The notes beneath the pieces were generated by a model. That model saw only the letters and a list, made by a program, of their open reading frames with translations, searched no databases and was not told the DNA's origin. From NCBI GenBank assembly GCA_016209205.1, contig JACQWQ010000072.1, positions 18,014 to 82,013 on the forward strand: a DNA stretch of 64,000 nucleotides, written 5' to 3'. Shown here piece after piece: positions 1-9,146 of the stretch. The position numbers and the translations under genes are program-made. This stretch comes from Chloroflexota bacterium. GTDB lineage: Bacteria; Chloroflexota; Anaerolineae; UBA4142; SHND01. The first letter of the stretch is position 1. Every line of letters starts with the position of its first letter.

Positions 1-1246
1 TGTTCGCCATGACCGCCAGCGCAAGGACAGCAGTACCGCTAATCGGACTGCTCACCCCGCTGCCCAACGCCGCCCAGGTGTTCGTCGCGGTATTCCACTT
101 GGCGATGTAGTTCGCACTCACGCCCCCGGCGGTGGTGAACCCACCTCCCACATATACATCGTTCCCCTTGACCGCCAGCGCGTCAACGGTGGAATTCACG
201 CCGCTGCCCAACGCTCCCCAGGTATTCGTGGTAGTATCCCACTTGGCGATGTGGTCCGCACTCACACCTCCGGCGGTGGTAAAGTGGCCGCCCACATACA
301 GCGCGTCCCCTTTGACCGCCAGCGTCACGACATCGTCATTCATGCCGCTGCCCAACGCTCCCCAGGTGTTCGTGGCAATATTCCACTTGGCGATGCGGCT
401 CGCACTCACGCCTCCGGCGGTGGCAAAGGCGCCTCCCACAAACAAAATGTTCCTCCTGACCGCCAGCGCATTGACATCGTAACTCACGCCGCTGCCCAAC
501 GCCGACCAGGTGTTCGTGGCGGTATTCCACTTGGCGATGCGGCTCGCACTCACGGCACCGGCGGTGGTAAAGTTGCCTCCCACATACACATCGTTCTCCT
601 TGACCAGAAGCGCTTCGACTCTGCCATTCACGCCACCGCGCAGCGCCGACCAGCCGTTCGTGACGGTATTCCACCTGGCGATGTGGTTCGCGCTCACGCC
701 ACCAGCGGTGGTAAAGTCGCCTCCCACATACACCTCGGTCCCTTTGACCGCCAGCGCATAGACCGTGCCGTTCACGCCGCCGCGCAACGGCGCCCAGGTG
801 TTCGTCTTGGAATTCCATTTGGTGATATAGCTCGCGCTCGCGCCGCCGGCAGTGGTAAAGTCACCTCCCATATACACAGTGTCGCCCATGACCGCCAGCG
901 CAATGACACTCCCGTTGACGCCTTGCCCGCCGAACTGACCGTCCCATTTCTCATCGCCGGCAGCGGCCGGGACGGGTGCCGGCGCGTTCACTCCGTCCCC
1001 GCGGACAAAGCGCGGCTGACCGCGCCCGGTGGTCTCCATCCGCCAGCCGCGCACGTCGAGCATGCCGCTCAAGCCGGTCGTCAGGTTCAGCGTCCGATCG
1101 TCATTTAGGAAATCCTCAAGCGGCGTCAGCGGTTGTCCCTGCAGCGGATTCGCTCGAGCCACTCCCGCCTGGGGCGCCATCAACGTCATCAGCACGAGCA
1201 AGACGGCAAGCCCCAGCGCGCGTTCCAGAATGTTTCGCGTTTTCAT
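1..1246 (-). CDS. Secreted repeat protein (beta-propeller-like), 3' end outside window
   Basis: Read manually: ATG at 1246, signal-like MKTRNILERALGLAVLLVLMTLMAPQAGVA, then 48-aa repeats of type WNTATNTWSALGSGV..VNALAV.GN.VYVGG.FTTAGGVSA..IAK; frame open to window edge, so not in the ORF track. Confidence 0.85.
   Translation of the reverse strand, partial: MKTRNILERALGLAVLLVLMTLMAPQAGVARANPLQGQPLTPLEDFLNDDRTLNLTTGLSGMLDVRGWRMETTGRGQPRFVRGDGVNAPAPVPAAAGDEKWDGQFGGQGVNGSVIALAVMGDTVYMGGDFTTAGGASASYITKWNSKTNTWAPLRGGVNGTVYALAVKGTEVYVGGDFTTAGGVSANHIARWNTVTNGWSALRGGVNGRVEALLVKENDVYVGGNFTTAGAVSASRIAKWNTATNTWSALGSGVSYDVNALAVRRNILFVGGAFATAGGVSASRIAKWNIATNTWGALGSGMNDDVVTLAVKGDALYVGGHFTTAGGVSADHIAKWDTTTNTWGALGSGVNSTVDALAVKGNDVYVGGGFTTAGGVSANYIAKWNTATNTWAALGSGVSSPISGTAVLALAVMAN
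91..954 (-). repeat. 144-bp (48-aa) in-frame tandem repeats
   Basis: Motif tattccacttggcgatg recurs at 91, 235, 379, 523, 667 and 811, an exact 144-nt period. Confidence 0.95.
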
Positions 1247-1545
1247 TTTTGTCCTCCTCGATGTCTAACCAGCCGCAAGGCACACTGTCCGCTCTACCGT
1301 CCCCCTTGCTTGACACACAAGATCAACATCCCGGCTGAAGTAATAGACGCGGGCGCGCTCGATCCCAGATTGCGGCGACCGAGAAAACGAAAGGTGTGCG
1401 TGCCCGAAACATTGTCAAGCCCAATACCATTGCATCCTTCCTCCAAGCGCAGATATGGTTTGACGGCGCATCTCCAAGTGGCATAAGGATGCGCCGTCAA
1501 GCCAGGTTTTGTGTCCCATCTTGCATACAAGGGCGCAGCCGCGCA

Positions 1546-2133
1546 TTACGGCGGACCCTTGAACTCTTCGCGCCAGCCGATTGCGCCGCCCGCACTCTCG
1601 ATGCGGATATAGTCAATCAGTGCATTGGATCGCCCAGTAGCGATGTTGTCAGGCGTATCATCCAGCCAGATGCAGACCATCTGGATGACCACGTTGGTGG
1701 GGAGTGTAAAGGACTTGGTCACATAGCCCTTGCGCGCATCCACAGCCAGCCACTGAAGGGCTGCCGGATATTCGCAATTGCCAGTGGTGGCAGTGGAATA
1801 TCCGACATAGGCAAACCCATAGTCGCTCAGGTCAATGCTTGCCTTGAGGATGGGATGGGCGTTGGTGTTGACGGTTACATCGGTTGTCTTGTATTGCAAT
1901 TCTTCATCAGCGGCGTCATTATTGATGAACCAGAACAACGCGGCTTCGTTCTTTTTCCCCATGCCCGAGGCAATGTCGTCCCACAGTCCATACTCGCCGC
2001 CCGCGATGTTGGTGGCGGTCAGCAATTCCCAAGTGTGATTGAATGCCGCCGCCTTGGGTGGCGAACTCGCGGTGAACCAGACGAGCGCCAGCAGGACGAC
2101 CAGCGCGAGACAGAGTACGATTTTGCGTTTCAT
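1546..2133 (-). CDS. Hypothetical secreted protein
   Basis: 195 aa with N-terminal signal MKRKIVLCLALVVLLALVWFTASSPPKAAA. Confidence 0.7.
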   Translation of the reverse strand: MKRKIVLCLALVVLLALVWFTASSPPKAAAFNHTWELLTATNIAGGEYGLWDDIASGMGKKNEAALFWFINNDAADEELQYKTTDVTVNTNAHPILKASIDLSDYGFAYVGYSTATTGNCEYPAALQWLAVDARKGYVTKSFTLPTNVVIQMVCIWLDDTPDNIATGRSNALIDYIRIESAGGAIGWREEFKGPP

Positions 2134-2291
2134 TCGAGTTTCTCCTTTTCATGGCAAACCACCGATGTTTCATGCGGCGAATTGCGCTGCAACGTCGGAG
2201 GTTCGCTCTATTCACGATGCTCCACGAAAGACACAAAGAACATAAAGGGTTTCGTAGTGCGGCAATTTTTCAGGTGTTGCGCGCCAAGCGG

Positions 2292-2717
2292 TCATCGAGT
2301 ACACGGTTCGCCGATGCCGACGTTCAGCCGCACCCGTGACCCGCGTACAAGTCCCATGATGCGACGCTCGACCTTTCTCACCACATTGCCACGCGCGTCG
2401 AGCGCGCGTAGGGCGAGGCAGTGCGGTCCAAAAGTGGCAGGCGCCCACGTTCGTGCGACGACTTGGCCCGGCTGGGCCCAGCCCATCGCTAGCTGCGTAT
2501 CATCCACCGTAAGTTCCAGCGCCGCTGCGCCGCCGCTGACGCCATACTGTACTTGAATCGCTTGGTCGAGCGGCAGGGCGACCCCCACAGGCGGCGAGAT
2601 GAAAATGATTTCTGGCGATGGCGCTCCTTGGCCCCTGCTAATGTTCACGGGTGCAAGAAAAGTAATCAGTACCACCAACATACTGATCACCATTCCACGC
2701 AGCACGATAACTGGCAT
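2292..2717 (-). CDS. Hypothetical secreted protein, possible Ig-like fold
   Basis: 141 aa, hydrophobic N-terminus, PEIIFISPPVGVALPLDQAIQVQYGVSGG. Confidence 0.6.
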   Translation of the reverse strand: MPVIVLRGMVISMLVVLITFLAPVNISRGQGAPSPEIIFISPPVGVALPLDQAIQVQYGVSGGAAALELTVDDTQLAMGWAQPGQVVARTWAPATFGPHCLALRALDARGNVVRKVERRIMGLVRGSRVRLNVGIGEPCTR

Positions 2718-2808
2718 CTACTGATCCTCGTCGGCATCATAACGGTTCCGCGCGAGAGCTGCCTGCGCACAAGCCAGCGGCAAGCCATCGCTTTCCCATC
2801 GCTTTCCC

Positions 2809-2861
2809 ATCGAAAAAAAAGAAAGCCATCGGGCGGCGGATAATCGCCGCCCGATGGCTTT
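2809..2861 (-). terminator. Rho-independent terminator downstream of the kinase gene
   Basis: AAAGCCATCGGGCGGCG/CGCCGCCCGATGGCTTT 17-bp stem followed on minus strand by TCTTTTTTTT. Confidence 0.9.
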
Positions 2862-2889
2862 GCTCTTGCAAATGAATCGTTTTACGGAC

Positions 2890-4959
2890 TCAGGTTATCA
2901 GACGATACCCCAAGCCGCGCACTGTCACCAGCAGCGCGGGATGGGCGGGATCCGGTTCGAGTTTTTCACGCAGTCGTTTCACGAGACTTTCGATTTGATA
3001 ATCGTAGATGTTGCCCTGACTGTCGCGCCAGACCGCGTGGGCAATCTCATCTTTGCTGCACACCTGATTACGCCGCGTCCACAGCAAGCAAAACAACGCG
3101 CGCTGCTCTGCCGAGAGCTGCACAGCGCACCGATTGACCCAGATTTCGCCGGTCAGTTCGTCCATCCACAGGCGCGGAAAATGGCGTGTCTCGAGCGTCG
3201 TGTCGGGATCACGAAACGTAAAGCGCGCGCCCGCGATTTCGATCACATCGCTGTCCTGCAAACGCGCCGGTGTGTGCAATTCGCGATCATTCAGTCGCGT
3301 ACCGTTCCGGCTGCCCAAATCGCGCAATACAAAACCCGCGTCTACGCCCGTCCCCGCCGCGCCCTCTGCGTGACTGATTTCGGCGTGGCGCCGCGAGGCG
3401 CGTGCATCGGCAATGACGATTGCACAATCCGCCACCAGAGAGAACTTGGGACGCAGGTTGACGTCTTCGTACTTTGTCGTGTAGACCCACAGGTGAGCCA
3501 TGCCAAAGCTGTCGTCGGTCATGCGCACGGCAAGCCCATAGTTGGGCTCGCCTTCGAGCCAGCCGCGCACCGCTGGCGTGATGTCCAGATCGAGCCATCC
3601 TTCCGTGTCAACCAAGTTCGTCAAAGTCACGACAGTCGTCGGCTCGAGATCCATGTCCACCTTCGGCTCCAAGCCGGGGCGACTCCACGGCGTCAAATAC
3701 GTAGCGGTTTTGGGATCCCAATCGCGCTTGATGCGATATACGGCGACAGCTGCATTGCGATTGTCTTTGCTCCAGGGGACCGTGTAGACACTCAAGGTCG
3801 CCGTAATCAGCCGAGTCTCTGCGGGCCATTCCGGCAAGGTCAGGCGATAGATAACGCGGTCGGGAGTCGAAGGTCCTTGCAGATGTACCTTGGGGTCCTC
3901 ATAGGCGGCACGGTCGGGCACATCTGGATCAATCCAGGTTTCCTCGATGGCAGGCGCACCTTGGAGCGCGAGCAGCGACGGCGTCGGTTTGGCGGCAGCA
4001 ACACTGCCCGCTGGACTCGAAGCAAAGGGGAGTTGATCCAGACGCCAGGCGGCGAACAGGAGCGCGAGGAACAAAAGGATGACTATCGCTAACGCGAAAG
4101 CGGGGGCGCGCCAACGCGATTGCGGGGCGCGGTTCAGACCATCGCGTAACGCGGCAGCAAACGCGGCAGCGGTAGGATAGCGCGCGTCGGGGTCCTTGGC
4201 GAGCGCGCGCAGGACGACATCTTCCAGGGCTTGAGGCACGGCGGGACGCACCGCGCGCGGCGAAGGCGGCGGAGTATGAATGTGCCGCAGAATGAGCGAG
4301 TACGGCGAATCCGCGCTAAACGGCGGACTGCCCGTGAGCAATTCAAAGAGGATCACGCCGAGCGCGTAAATGTCGCTGCGCGCATCGCCGGGTTTGCCTT
4401 TGCCCTGTTCGGGCGCCATGTACGTCGGCGTGCCGAGCGTGGTCCCTTCGCCGGTATTCAAAGTTTGCTCGACCATCCGCGCCACGCCAAAATCGGTCAA
4501 CACGGGCTGGTCGAGCTGTCCGTTGCGGAGCAGCACATTCGAGGGCTTGACATCACGATGGACGATACCGCGGCTGTGGGCGTGCTCCAGCGCGTCCGCC
4601 AACTTGGCTGTGAGCTGCACCGCGTCCGCGATCTCTAATGGCGCGTCGCGCTCTTGTAGAAATCGTTTGAGCGATGGACCATCAAGCAGCTCCATCACCA
4701 AATAGCCCACGTCGCCGTCGGCGCCTTGATCGAGAATGCGAATGATGTTGGGATGATCGAGCAAGGCAGCCGCTTGCGCTTCCCGGCGAAAGCGCTCGAC
4801 AAATCCTTCGTCGTTCGTGAGGTGGGGATAGAGGACTTTGATGGCAACCTGCGCGCCGCTGGCAGGGTCATAAGCCCTGTAGACTTGCGCCATTGCTCCC
4901 GCGCCAAGCAGCTCGTTCAGCTGGTATCTGCCAACCGTTTTGCCGCTCAAGTCAGCCAT
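2890..4959 (-). CDS. Ser/Thr protein kinase with TM, DNRLRE-like, FHA and OmpR-type winged-helix domains
   Basis: Kinase motifs (GAGAMAQVYRAYD, HRDVKPSNVLL, DFGVAR, APEQ), TM FALAIVILLFLALLFAAW, DNRLRE-like LDITPAVRGWLEGEPNYGLAVR, FHA SRRHAEI..LRDLGSRNGTRLND, C-terminal LVKRLREKLEPDP..LLVTVRGLGYRL. Confidence 0.92.
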   Translation of the reverse strand: MADLSGKTVGRYQLNELLGAGAMAQVYRAYDPASGAQVAIKVLYPHLTNDEGFVERFRREAQAAALLDHPNIIRILDQGADGDVGYLVMELLDGPSLKRFLQERDAPLEIADAVQLTAKLADALEHAHSRGIVHRDVKPSNVLLRNGQLDQPVLTDFGVARMVEQTLNTGEGTTLGTPTYMAPEQGKGKPGDARSDIYALGVILFELLTGSPPFSADSPYSLILRHIHTPPPSPRAVRPAVPQALEDVVLRALAKDPDARYPTAAAFAAALRDGLNRAPQSRWRAPAFALAIVILLFLALLFAAWRLDQLPFASSPAGSVAAAKPTPSLLALQGAPAIEETWIDPDVPDRAAYEDPKVHLQGPSTPDRVIYRLTLPEWPAETRLITATLSVYTVPWSKDNRNAAVAVYRIKRDWDPKTATYLTPWSRPGLEPKVDMDLEPTTVVTLTNLVDTEGWLDLDITPAVRGWLEGEPNYGLAVRMTDDSFGMAHLWVYTTKYEDVNLRPKFSLVADCAIVIADARASRRHAEISHAEGAAGTGVDAGFVLRDLGSRNGTRLNDRELHTPARLQDSDVIEIAGARFTFRDPDTTLETRHFPRLWMDELTGEIWVNRCAVQLSAEQRALFCLLWTRRNQVCSKDEIAHAVWRDSQGNIYDYQIESLVKRLREKLEPDPAHPALLVTVRGLGYRLIT

Positions 4960-5191
4960 GATAGATTATCTCCAATGAGCGAACATGCTCAAAATGTTGG
5001 TGGAAAAACTGAGCCATTACCACAGAATCAGGCTGAAAACAGTCCATTCAAGCCAGCGTCGCCACTGGATTTTGAGCATGTTCCAATGAGCGGATTACGC
5101 GCAGCCGCCATCCACAAGAAGAACACGTCACACAGTCCAAGCCGATTCATCAGCAGCTCCATAGAACCGGCTTGGTGTGCAATGTGAAAAT

Positions 5192-5220
5192 AGTATAACA
5201 CTACCAGAGTGTCAATTCAA
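5192..5220 (-). promoter_or_regulatory. Sigma70-like promoter for the kinase gene
   Basis: Minus strand TTGAAT-17 nt-TATACT. Confidence 0.6.
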
Positions 5221-5273
5221 GAGCAAAAAGCCCCATCCGGGCGTACTTGGCCAACAAAATCATTACACAAAGC

Positions 5274-5374
5274 ATTACCTTCGCCAAAAGCGATTTCCCC
5301 TGCACGCGGCGGAGGTGAATGAACCCTCTTGGAGTAACCCCGCGCGAGCGAAAGGAAATTGGCGAAGGTATTAT
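5274..5374. repeat. MITE-like element with ACCTTCGCCAAAA/TTGGCGAAGGT ends
   Basis: Terminal inverted repeats; related copy at 15961-16145. Confidence 0.7.
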
Positions 5375-5425
5375 CTATTGGAGGCGCAGTTTGCAGGAAT
5401 GGGCGCTGGCTCTTGTGCGTTCGCG

Positions 5426-6019
5426 TTAATCGGTCACATTCACCCAAGCTTTGTAGAGCGTGATGGTGTCGGTTGCGTTTGGAAAGCGCAGCATGACACT
5501 CACGCCCAACGACGAACGCCAGGTGGCTGGACTGAACGTTTTCGAAAAGCAATGATAGGCATTGTCTGCGGGCCAGCTGATGGCATATTGACCGATGCTC
5601 ACATCGTTATCGTACAGGTCCATCCAAATCGGTTTCGTCACCGCGCCGTTGCTGGACTTGGCGCAAAATTCGACCGATTTGATTTTGCGCGCGATGCCTT
5701 CGTGATAGGTCATCAACGGAACGCCGATGTGTACCCACTGGTCCTGGTAGCCAGTGGCTTTGCGTTTTGCTTGTACGCCCCACGCGAACGGACGCCACGT
5801 GCCGAAACCTTTGCGGACTTCGGGCTGCCACATCGTGCCTTGCATGACGATGTGTGTTTCTCCCGGATTCGCAGGTTCAAGCAAGGGCGAATACGCCAGA
5901 TTGGTATTGGACGGATTCTCTGCGGCAAGGGCGGCTGTTCCACCGGGCGGACTGCTTGTCATTACGATTACAAGCAGCGCCGCCAACAGCGCCGTCATGT
6001 AAAGAATTTTGTTTTGCAT
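5426..6019 (-). CDS. Hypothetical secreted protein
   Basis: 197 aa, signal MQNKILYMTALLAALLVIVMTSSPPGGTAALA. Confidence 0.7.
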   Translation of the reverse strand: MQNKILYMTALLAALLVIVMTSSPPGGTAALAAENPSNTNLAYSPLLEPANPGETHIVMQGTMWQPEVRKGFGTWRPFAWGVQAKRKATGYQDQWVHIGVPLMTYHEGIARKIKSVEFCAKSSNGAVTKPIWMDLYDNDVSIGQYAISWPADNAYHCFSKTFSPATWRSSLGVSVMLRFPNATDTITLYKAWVNVTD

Positions 6020-6031
6020 GGTTGTTTGTCC

Positions 6032-6577
6032 TCACTTTCCACGCCGGTGAACTTGCCAGCGCGTGTTCATGATCCGGTCTTCCCATGTCATTGTGTTTTC
6101 ATCCACGACCGTAAAATAGACGGTCCAGCTCAGCGGGCGGGACAACGCGGTGCCCTTGTATTCTTTGGGCTGATAGTCTTGTACGGAAAAGTGAATGAAA
6201 CCATCACCCGCTTGATAAACTCCAACCTCGTACGTCATCAAGTCGCCCCAGCGCACCTGATGTGAATAATTATTATTCCTTTCCAAGATCGTTTCGGCAT
6301 ACACCGTACCGTACTGGGTCGTTTCCGCAGAGGTCCAGATGCCGACCAAATCTATTGCGCCGGGCGCTGTGTCCGGCGGTGGTTCTAGGGGCACATTGCC
6401 CACGGGGGGAAATTGATTTGCTGGCGGATTGTTCTGTGCAGGTAGAGGTTGTTGCTCGGGAGCTTGGGGTTGTGCCGGCGCCGGGGCAGTGGTGTTACAT
6501 GCCGCGCCCAAGACAATTGCCAATGTGCTCGAAACAAGACACCACACTGTGATGCGCGTCAAGAATCTCAGTGTCAT
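6032..6577 (-). CDS. Hypothetical lipoprotein
   Basis: 181 aa, lipobox-like VLGAAC, Pro/Gln-rich linker. Confidence 0.75.
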   Translation of the reverse strand: MTLRFLTRITVWCLVSSTLAIVLGAACNTTAPAPAQPQAPEQQPLPAQNNPPANQFPPVGNVPLEPPPDTAPGAIDLVGIWTSAETTQYGTVYAETILERNNNYSHQVRWGDLMTYEVGVYQAGDGFIHFSVQDYQPKEYKGTALSRPLSWTVYFTVVDENTMTWEDRIMNTRWQVHRRGK

Positions 6578-6600
6578 TCCGCATGCTCCTTGGGAACTCG

Positions 6601-6740
6601 AAACAAAAACCGACTCGATGGGTCTCGAGTCGGTCCATCAACTCTCCGCGTGGCACACGAACATTCAGAGAGTGAAAAGTGGGTATGTCGTGCAGCGTGC
6701 CACTCATTGCTATTATACGTCTCTATGCGGCGCGATTCAA
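6601..6740 (-). promoter_or_regulatory. Promoter plus leader element A with terminator-like hairpin upstream of the lipoprotein operon
   Basis: Minus strand TTGAAT-17-TATAAT (6740-6712), leader stem GTGGCAC/GTGCCAC, then GAGTTGATGGACCGACTCGAGACCCATCGAGTCGGTTTTTGTTT. Confidence 0.75.
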
Positions 6741-6921
6741 TCTCCCAAAACAATTCTCAAGACCGGATCCGCGGGGTAGCGTTGGGGTTCGTGCCCGGGA
6801 CGCAGGTCGCCCCAATTGTCCGCGCGCGAGATATTGAGAAATCCCAGCGCGCCATTCTGGTTTACCCGAATTTCGCCGGGCAGATTCGCCGGAGCCTCTG
6901 CCGAAAAATCACATCGCCTTG

Positions 6922-6944
6922 TAATTTTTGACCGCCTTTAGACC
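6922..6944 (+). repeat. 23-bp dispersed repeat TAATTTTTGACCGCCTTTAGACC, copy 1
   Basis: Identical 23-mer at 9350-9372. Confidence 0.9.
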
Positions 6945-6968
6945 CAATACTGTTTAGTTAGCCAGCCA

Positions 6969-7034
6969 AGACCTTCGAGGTTTTCATCGCGAACGCGTAA
7001 ATTGACGCATAGTGTTCGAAAACCTCGAAGGTCT
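6969..7034. repeat. AGACC...GGTCT palindromic element (17-bp stem)
   Basis: AGACCTTCGAGGTTTTC ... GAAAACCTCGAAGGTCT; related inverted copy at 22575-22639. Confidence 0.85.
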
Positions 7035-7129
7035 CTGGGCCGCGACCACGCAATTTCATCAAGTTGGAGTACTAGCCAGCGTGTGCGTCACGTTTTTGGG
7101 CGACGATCATCACCTCCGTTGCCTCGCGC

Positions 7130-7164
7130 AAAAATACAAAAACCGACCCTGTGTGCAAGGTCGG
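7130..7164 (-). terminator. Terminator D (CCGACC..GGTCGGTTTTTGTATTTTT)
   Basis: Minus-strand hairpin with T tract, downstream of 7313-7747; preceded by 12-bp stem GTGTGCCTCGCC/GGCGAGGCACAC. Confidence 0.75.
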
Positions 7165-7312
7165 CAAGTCGTCGGCACTGCTCCGATGCGCCGCGCTCGG
7201 TAACTGTGTGCCTCGCCATTGCGCACGTCTGTTGGTTTCTCTCTCCCCGGCTCGAAAGGGGGCGAGGCACACCAGCAATGTTGTCGAAATTACCTCCTTT
7301 GCTGGTTCGGGC

Positions 7313-7747
7313 CTATGTCTCCATCCGCGTTTTGAGGTTCGCGACGAAAACATCCATCTCATGCTCGTTCAGCTTGAGCACAATGCTCTCGGCAAGCTTG
7401 CCCAGCAAGGGCACGGGCACGGTGTATTCGATCTCCTCGTGGAAACGAGTCTGACCGTTTTCGCCCTCAAACGTGTACACAAACGCGCTGGAGATGCCGC
7501 CGCTGCTCTGGGAGACAAGGCGTTTGTCAGGGACATATTCGGTCCTTGTGCTCTCTCCCTCAAAGCGCATCCCAGCCATCTTGTACGCCCAGTGAAAGGT
7601 GTCGCCGACATGCTGCGGCGTCTCTTTCACATCCTTGACTTCGACCAGACTGGGCCAAATTTCCAGCAGGTTGGTCGCGTGGGTCAAATAGTCAAAGACC
7701 TTGTGCACCGGCGCGTTGATGGTAATCGTTCGCTCGAGCTTGACCAT
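7313..7747 (-). CDS. SRPBCC family (polyketide cyclase/dehydrase-like) protein
   Basis: MVKLERTITINAPVHKVFDYLTHATNLLEIWPSL typical SRPBCC N-terminus; RBS GGAGGTGAG. Confidence 0.85.
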   Translation of the reverse strand: MVKLERTITINAPVHKVFDYLTHATNLLEIWPSLVEVKDVKETPQHVGDTFHWAYKMAGMRFEGESTRTEYVPDKRLVSQSSGGISSAFVYTFEGENGQTRFHEEIEYTVPVPLLGKLAESIVLKLNEHEMDVFVANLKTRMET

Positions 7748-7830
7748 AGTTCTCACCTCCTTTCAATTTGGATTTACTCGCTGCATGACCGCACCAACGA
7801 CCGCAAGGTGTGTCTTTGCCCATTCAAATC

Positions 7831-9030
7831 TCACCATTTACATCCCCCTTTGAGACGAAAGTAGATGATTCGCTTTTCTTCGCCCGATGGCAGCTTGGAG
7901 CCGGATGCCAAGCGCGGCGTAAAACGGTACTCTCCGGGCAGTGCGTGGACTTTGGACAAATTGGTCCAGTTGTTCAGCGCGGGAATCTCGGTGCCGGTGG
8001 CAGCGCCGCTAAAAACATGGTCAACTCGCCAGCGCGGATGCGTGATGCTGTCGGACTTGCCGCTGTCAATAATAATTTGGCTGACCTTGATGTTCTGGTC
8101 ATAGGTATGGTCCGGAAGCTGTGCCGTCCAGAATTTATACTCGGGCTCATACGTTGCCGTCTGTGAAATCTCTTCTCCTTCTCCCACAACGTAAACGTTC
8201 ACTTCGTCGGTCACTGAATCGCACTCGCCTTGGGTTTCGCCCGTAAACGCGGTGCTTTTCATGACCGGGTCTTTCAATGTCGGATTCGAAATGTCAGGCA
8301 GCTCCTGATAGCCGGTTAGATTTTTGACCCCTAACAACGGCTGAATGTCCACTTGGGTACAATTCGTGGCTTGCCACAGCAGGATGATCGGCGTCTTGGC
8401 GCACTTCCAGACTTTTTTGGGCGCTTGTTTCGCGGACTTGCCATAAAACGAAGAGGTCTTGAGTCCAACGCCAAGCGAGAGAGTAGCAGAGCACGGGATC
8501 TCAGTAGTGAATTGATCACCGACAATTGAAAGCCCTGCCAGCGGTCCATCCGGGATAGTCCACGTGCCGGCATCCGTCTTGAAACGTCCACTGGTCAAAT
8601 CGAGCCAGCCGCGTTCCTGAAATTGAAACGGAATTGGTTGTGCCGCGAATTCTTTGTATTGGGGCAGAAAATCGGGGCGCACGACAAGTCGGATGTTAAG
8701 TGTGATGTATCCGGTTCTAAAGTCGTATTCGCCGCCGCTCCGCCGCAGGTCAAAATCACGCGCCGTGAGCCGTAAATCGTCAACTTCGATGCACTCTAAC
8801 ATGCCATCCCGGTCAATATCGAAAGGAATGAACAGGGGGTCGAGCGCAACCGAAATATCTTTGATGCGCACGCGCGCGATATTTTTGTCCCTTGTCGCCT
8901 CGAAGCGCAACGTCCAAAACCCACTCCCGCGCGCAATCACTCCTCTGCCGCCTTCGGGCGTCGGGTAAACCAAGGCGCGTAAATTCATCGGCAACTCAAG
9001 GGTCAATGGTAAATCTTTTTGGTCTGCCAT
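7831..9030 (-). CDS. Hypothetical protein
   Basis: 399-aa uninterrupted ORF with GGAGGGAG upstream of ATG. Confidence 0.7.
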   Translation of the reverse strand: MADQKDLPLTLELPMNLRALVYPTPEGGRGVIARGSGFWTLRFEATRDKNIARVRIKDISVALDPLFIPFDIDRDGMLECIEVDDLRLTARDFDLRRSGGEYDFRTGYITLNIRLVVRPDFLPQYKEFAAQPIPFQFQERGWLDLTSGRFKTDAGTWTIPDGPLAGLSIVGDQFTTEIPCSATLSLGVGLKTSSFYGKSAKQAPKKVWKCAKTPIILLWQATNCTQVDIQPLLGVKNLTGYQELPDISNPTLKDPVMKSTAFTGETQGECDSVTDEVNVYVVGEGEEISQTATYEPEYKFWTAQLPDHTYDQNIKVSQIIIDSGKSDSITHPRWRVDHVFSGAATGTEIPALNNWTNLSKVHALPGEYRFTPRLASGSKLPSGEEKRIIYFRLKGGCKW

Positions 9031-9146
9031 GGGTCTCCCTCCTTTGGATTTGACTCTACTTGGGGTAGAGCGCGGTGCAAACGCACGACGCCACCTTTGC
9101 CATGAACGCGTTTTTCAAAGCGCACGGCTCAATTACTTTGCACGGA

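Noticed and set aside
91-954. CRISPR-like array
   Set aside because: The regular repeats are 144-bp coding units in frame, with no 25-40 bp repeat/spacer pattern.
251-1108. Plus-strand ORF of 285 aa over the repeat region
   Set aside because: Shadow frame; the minus-strand frame has a signal peptide and coherent 48-aa repeats.
1460-1500. Terminator downstream of 1546-2133
   Set aside because: TTGACGGCGCAT/ATGCGCCGTCAA is a perfect 12-bp stem but has no T tract on either strand.
1396-2556. Plus-strand ORF of 386 aa
   Set aside because: Antisense to two plausible secreted-protein ORFs, Cys/Arg-rich and without recognisable domains.
2854-4092. Plus-strand ORF of 412 aa
   Set aside because: Antisense to the well-supported kinase gene; composition typical of a shadow ORF in high-GC DNA.
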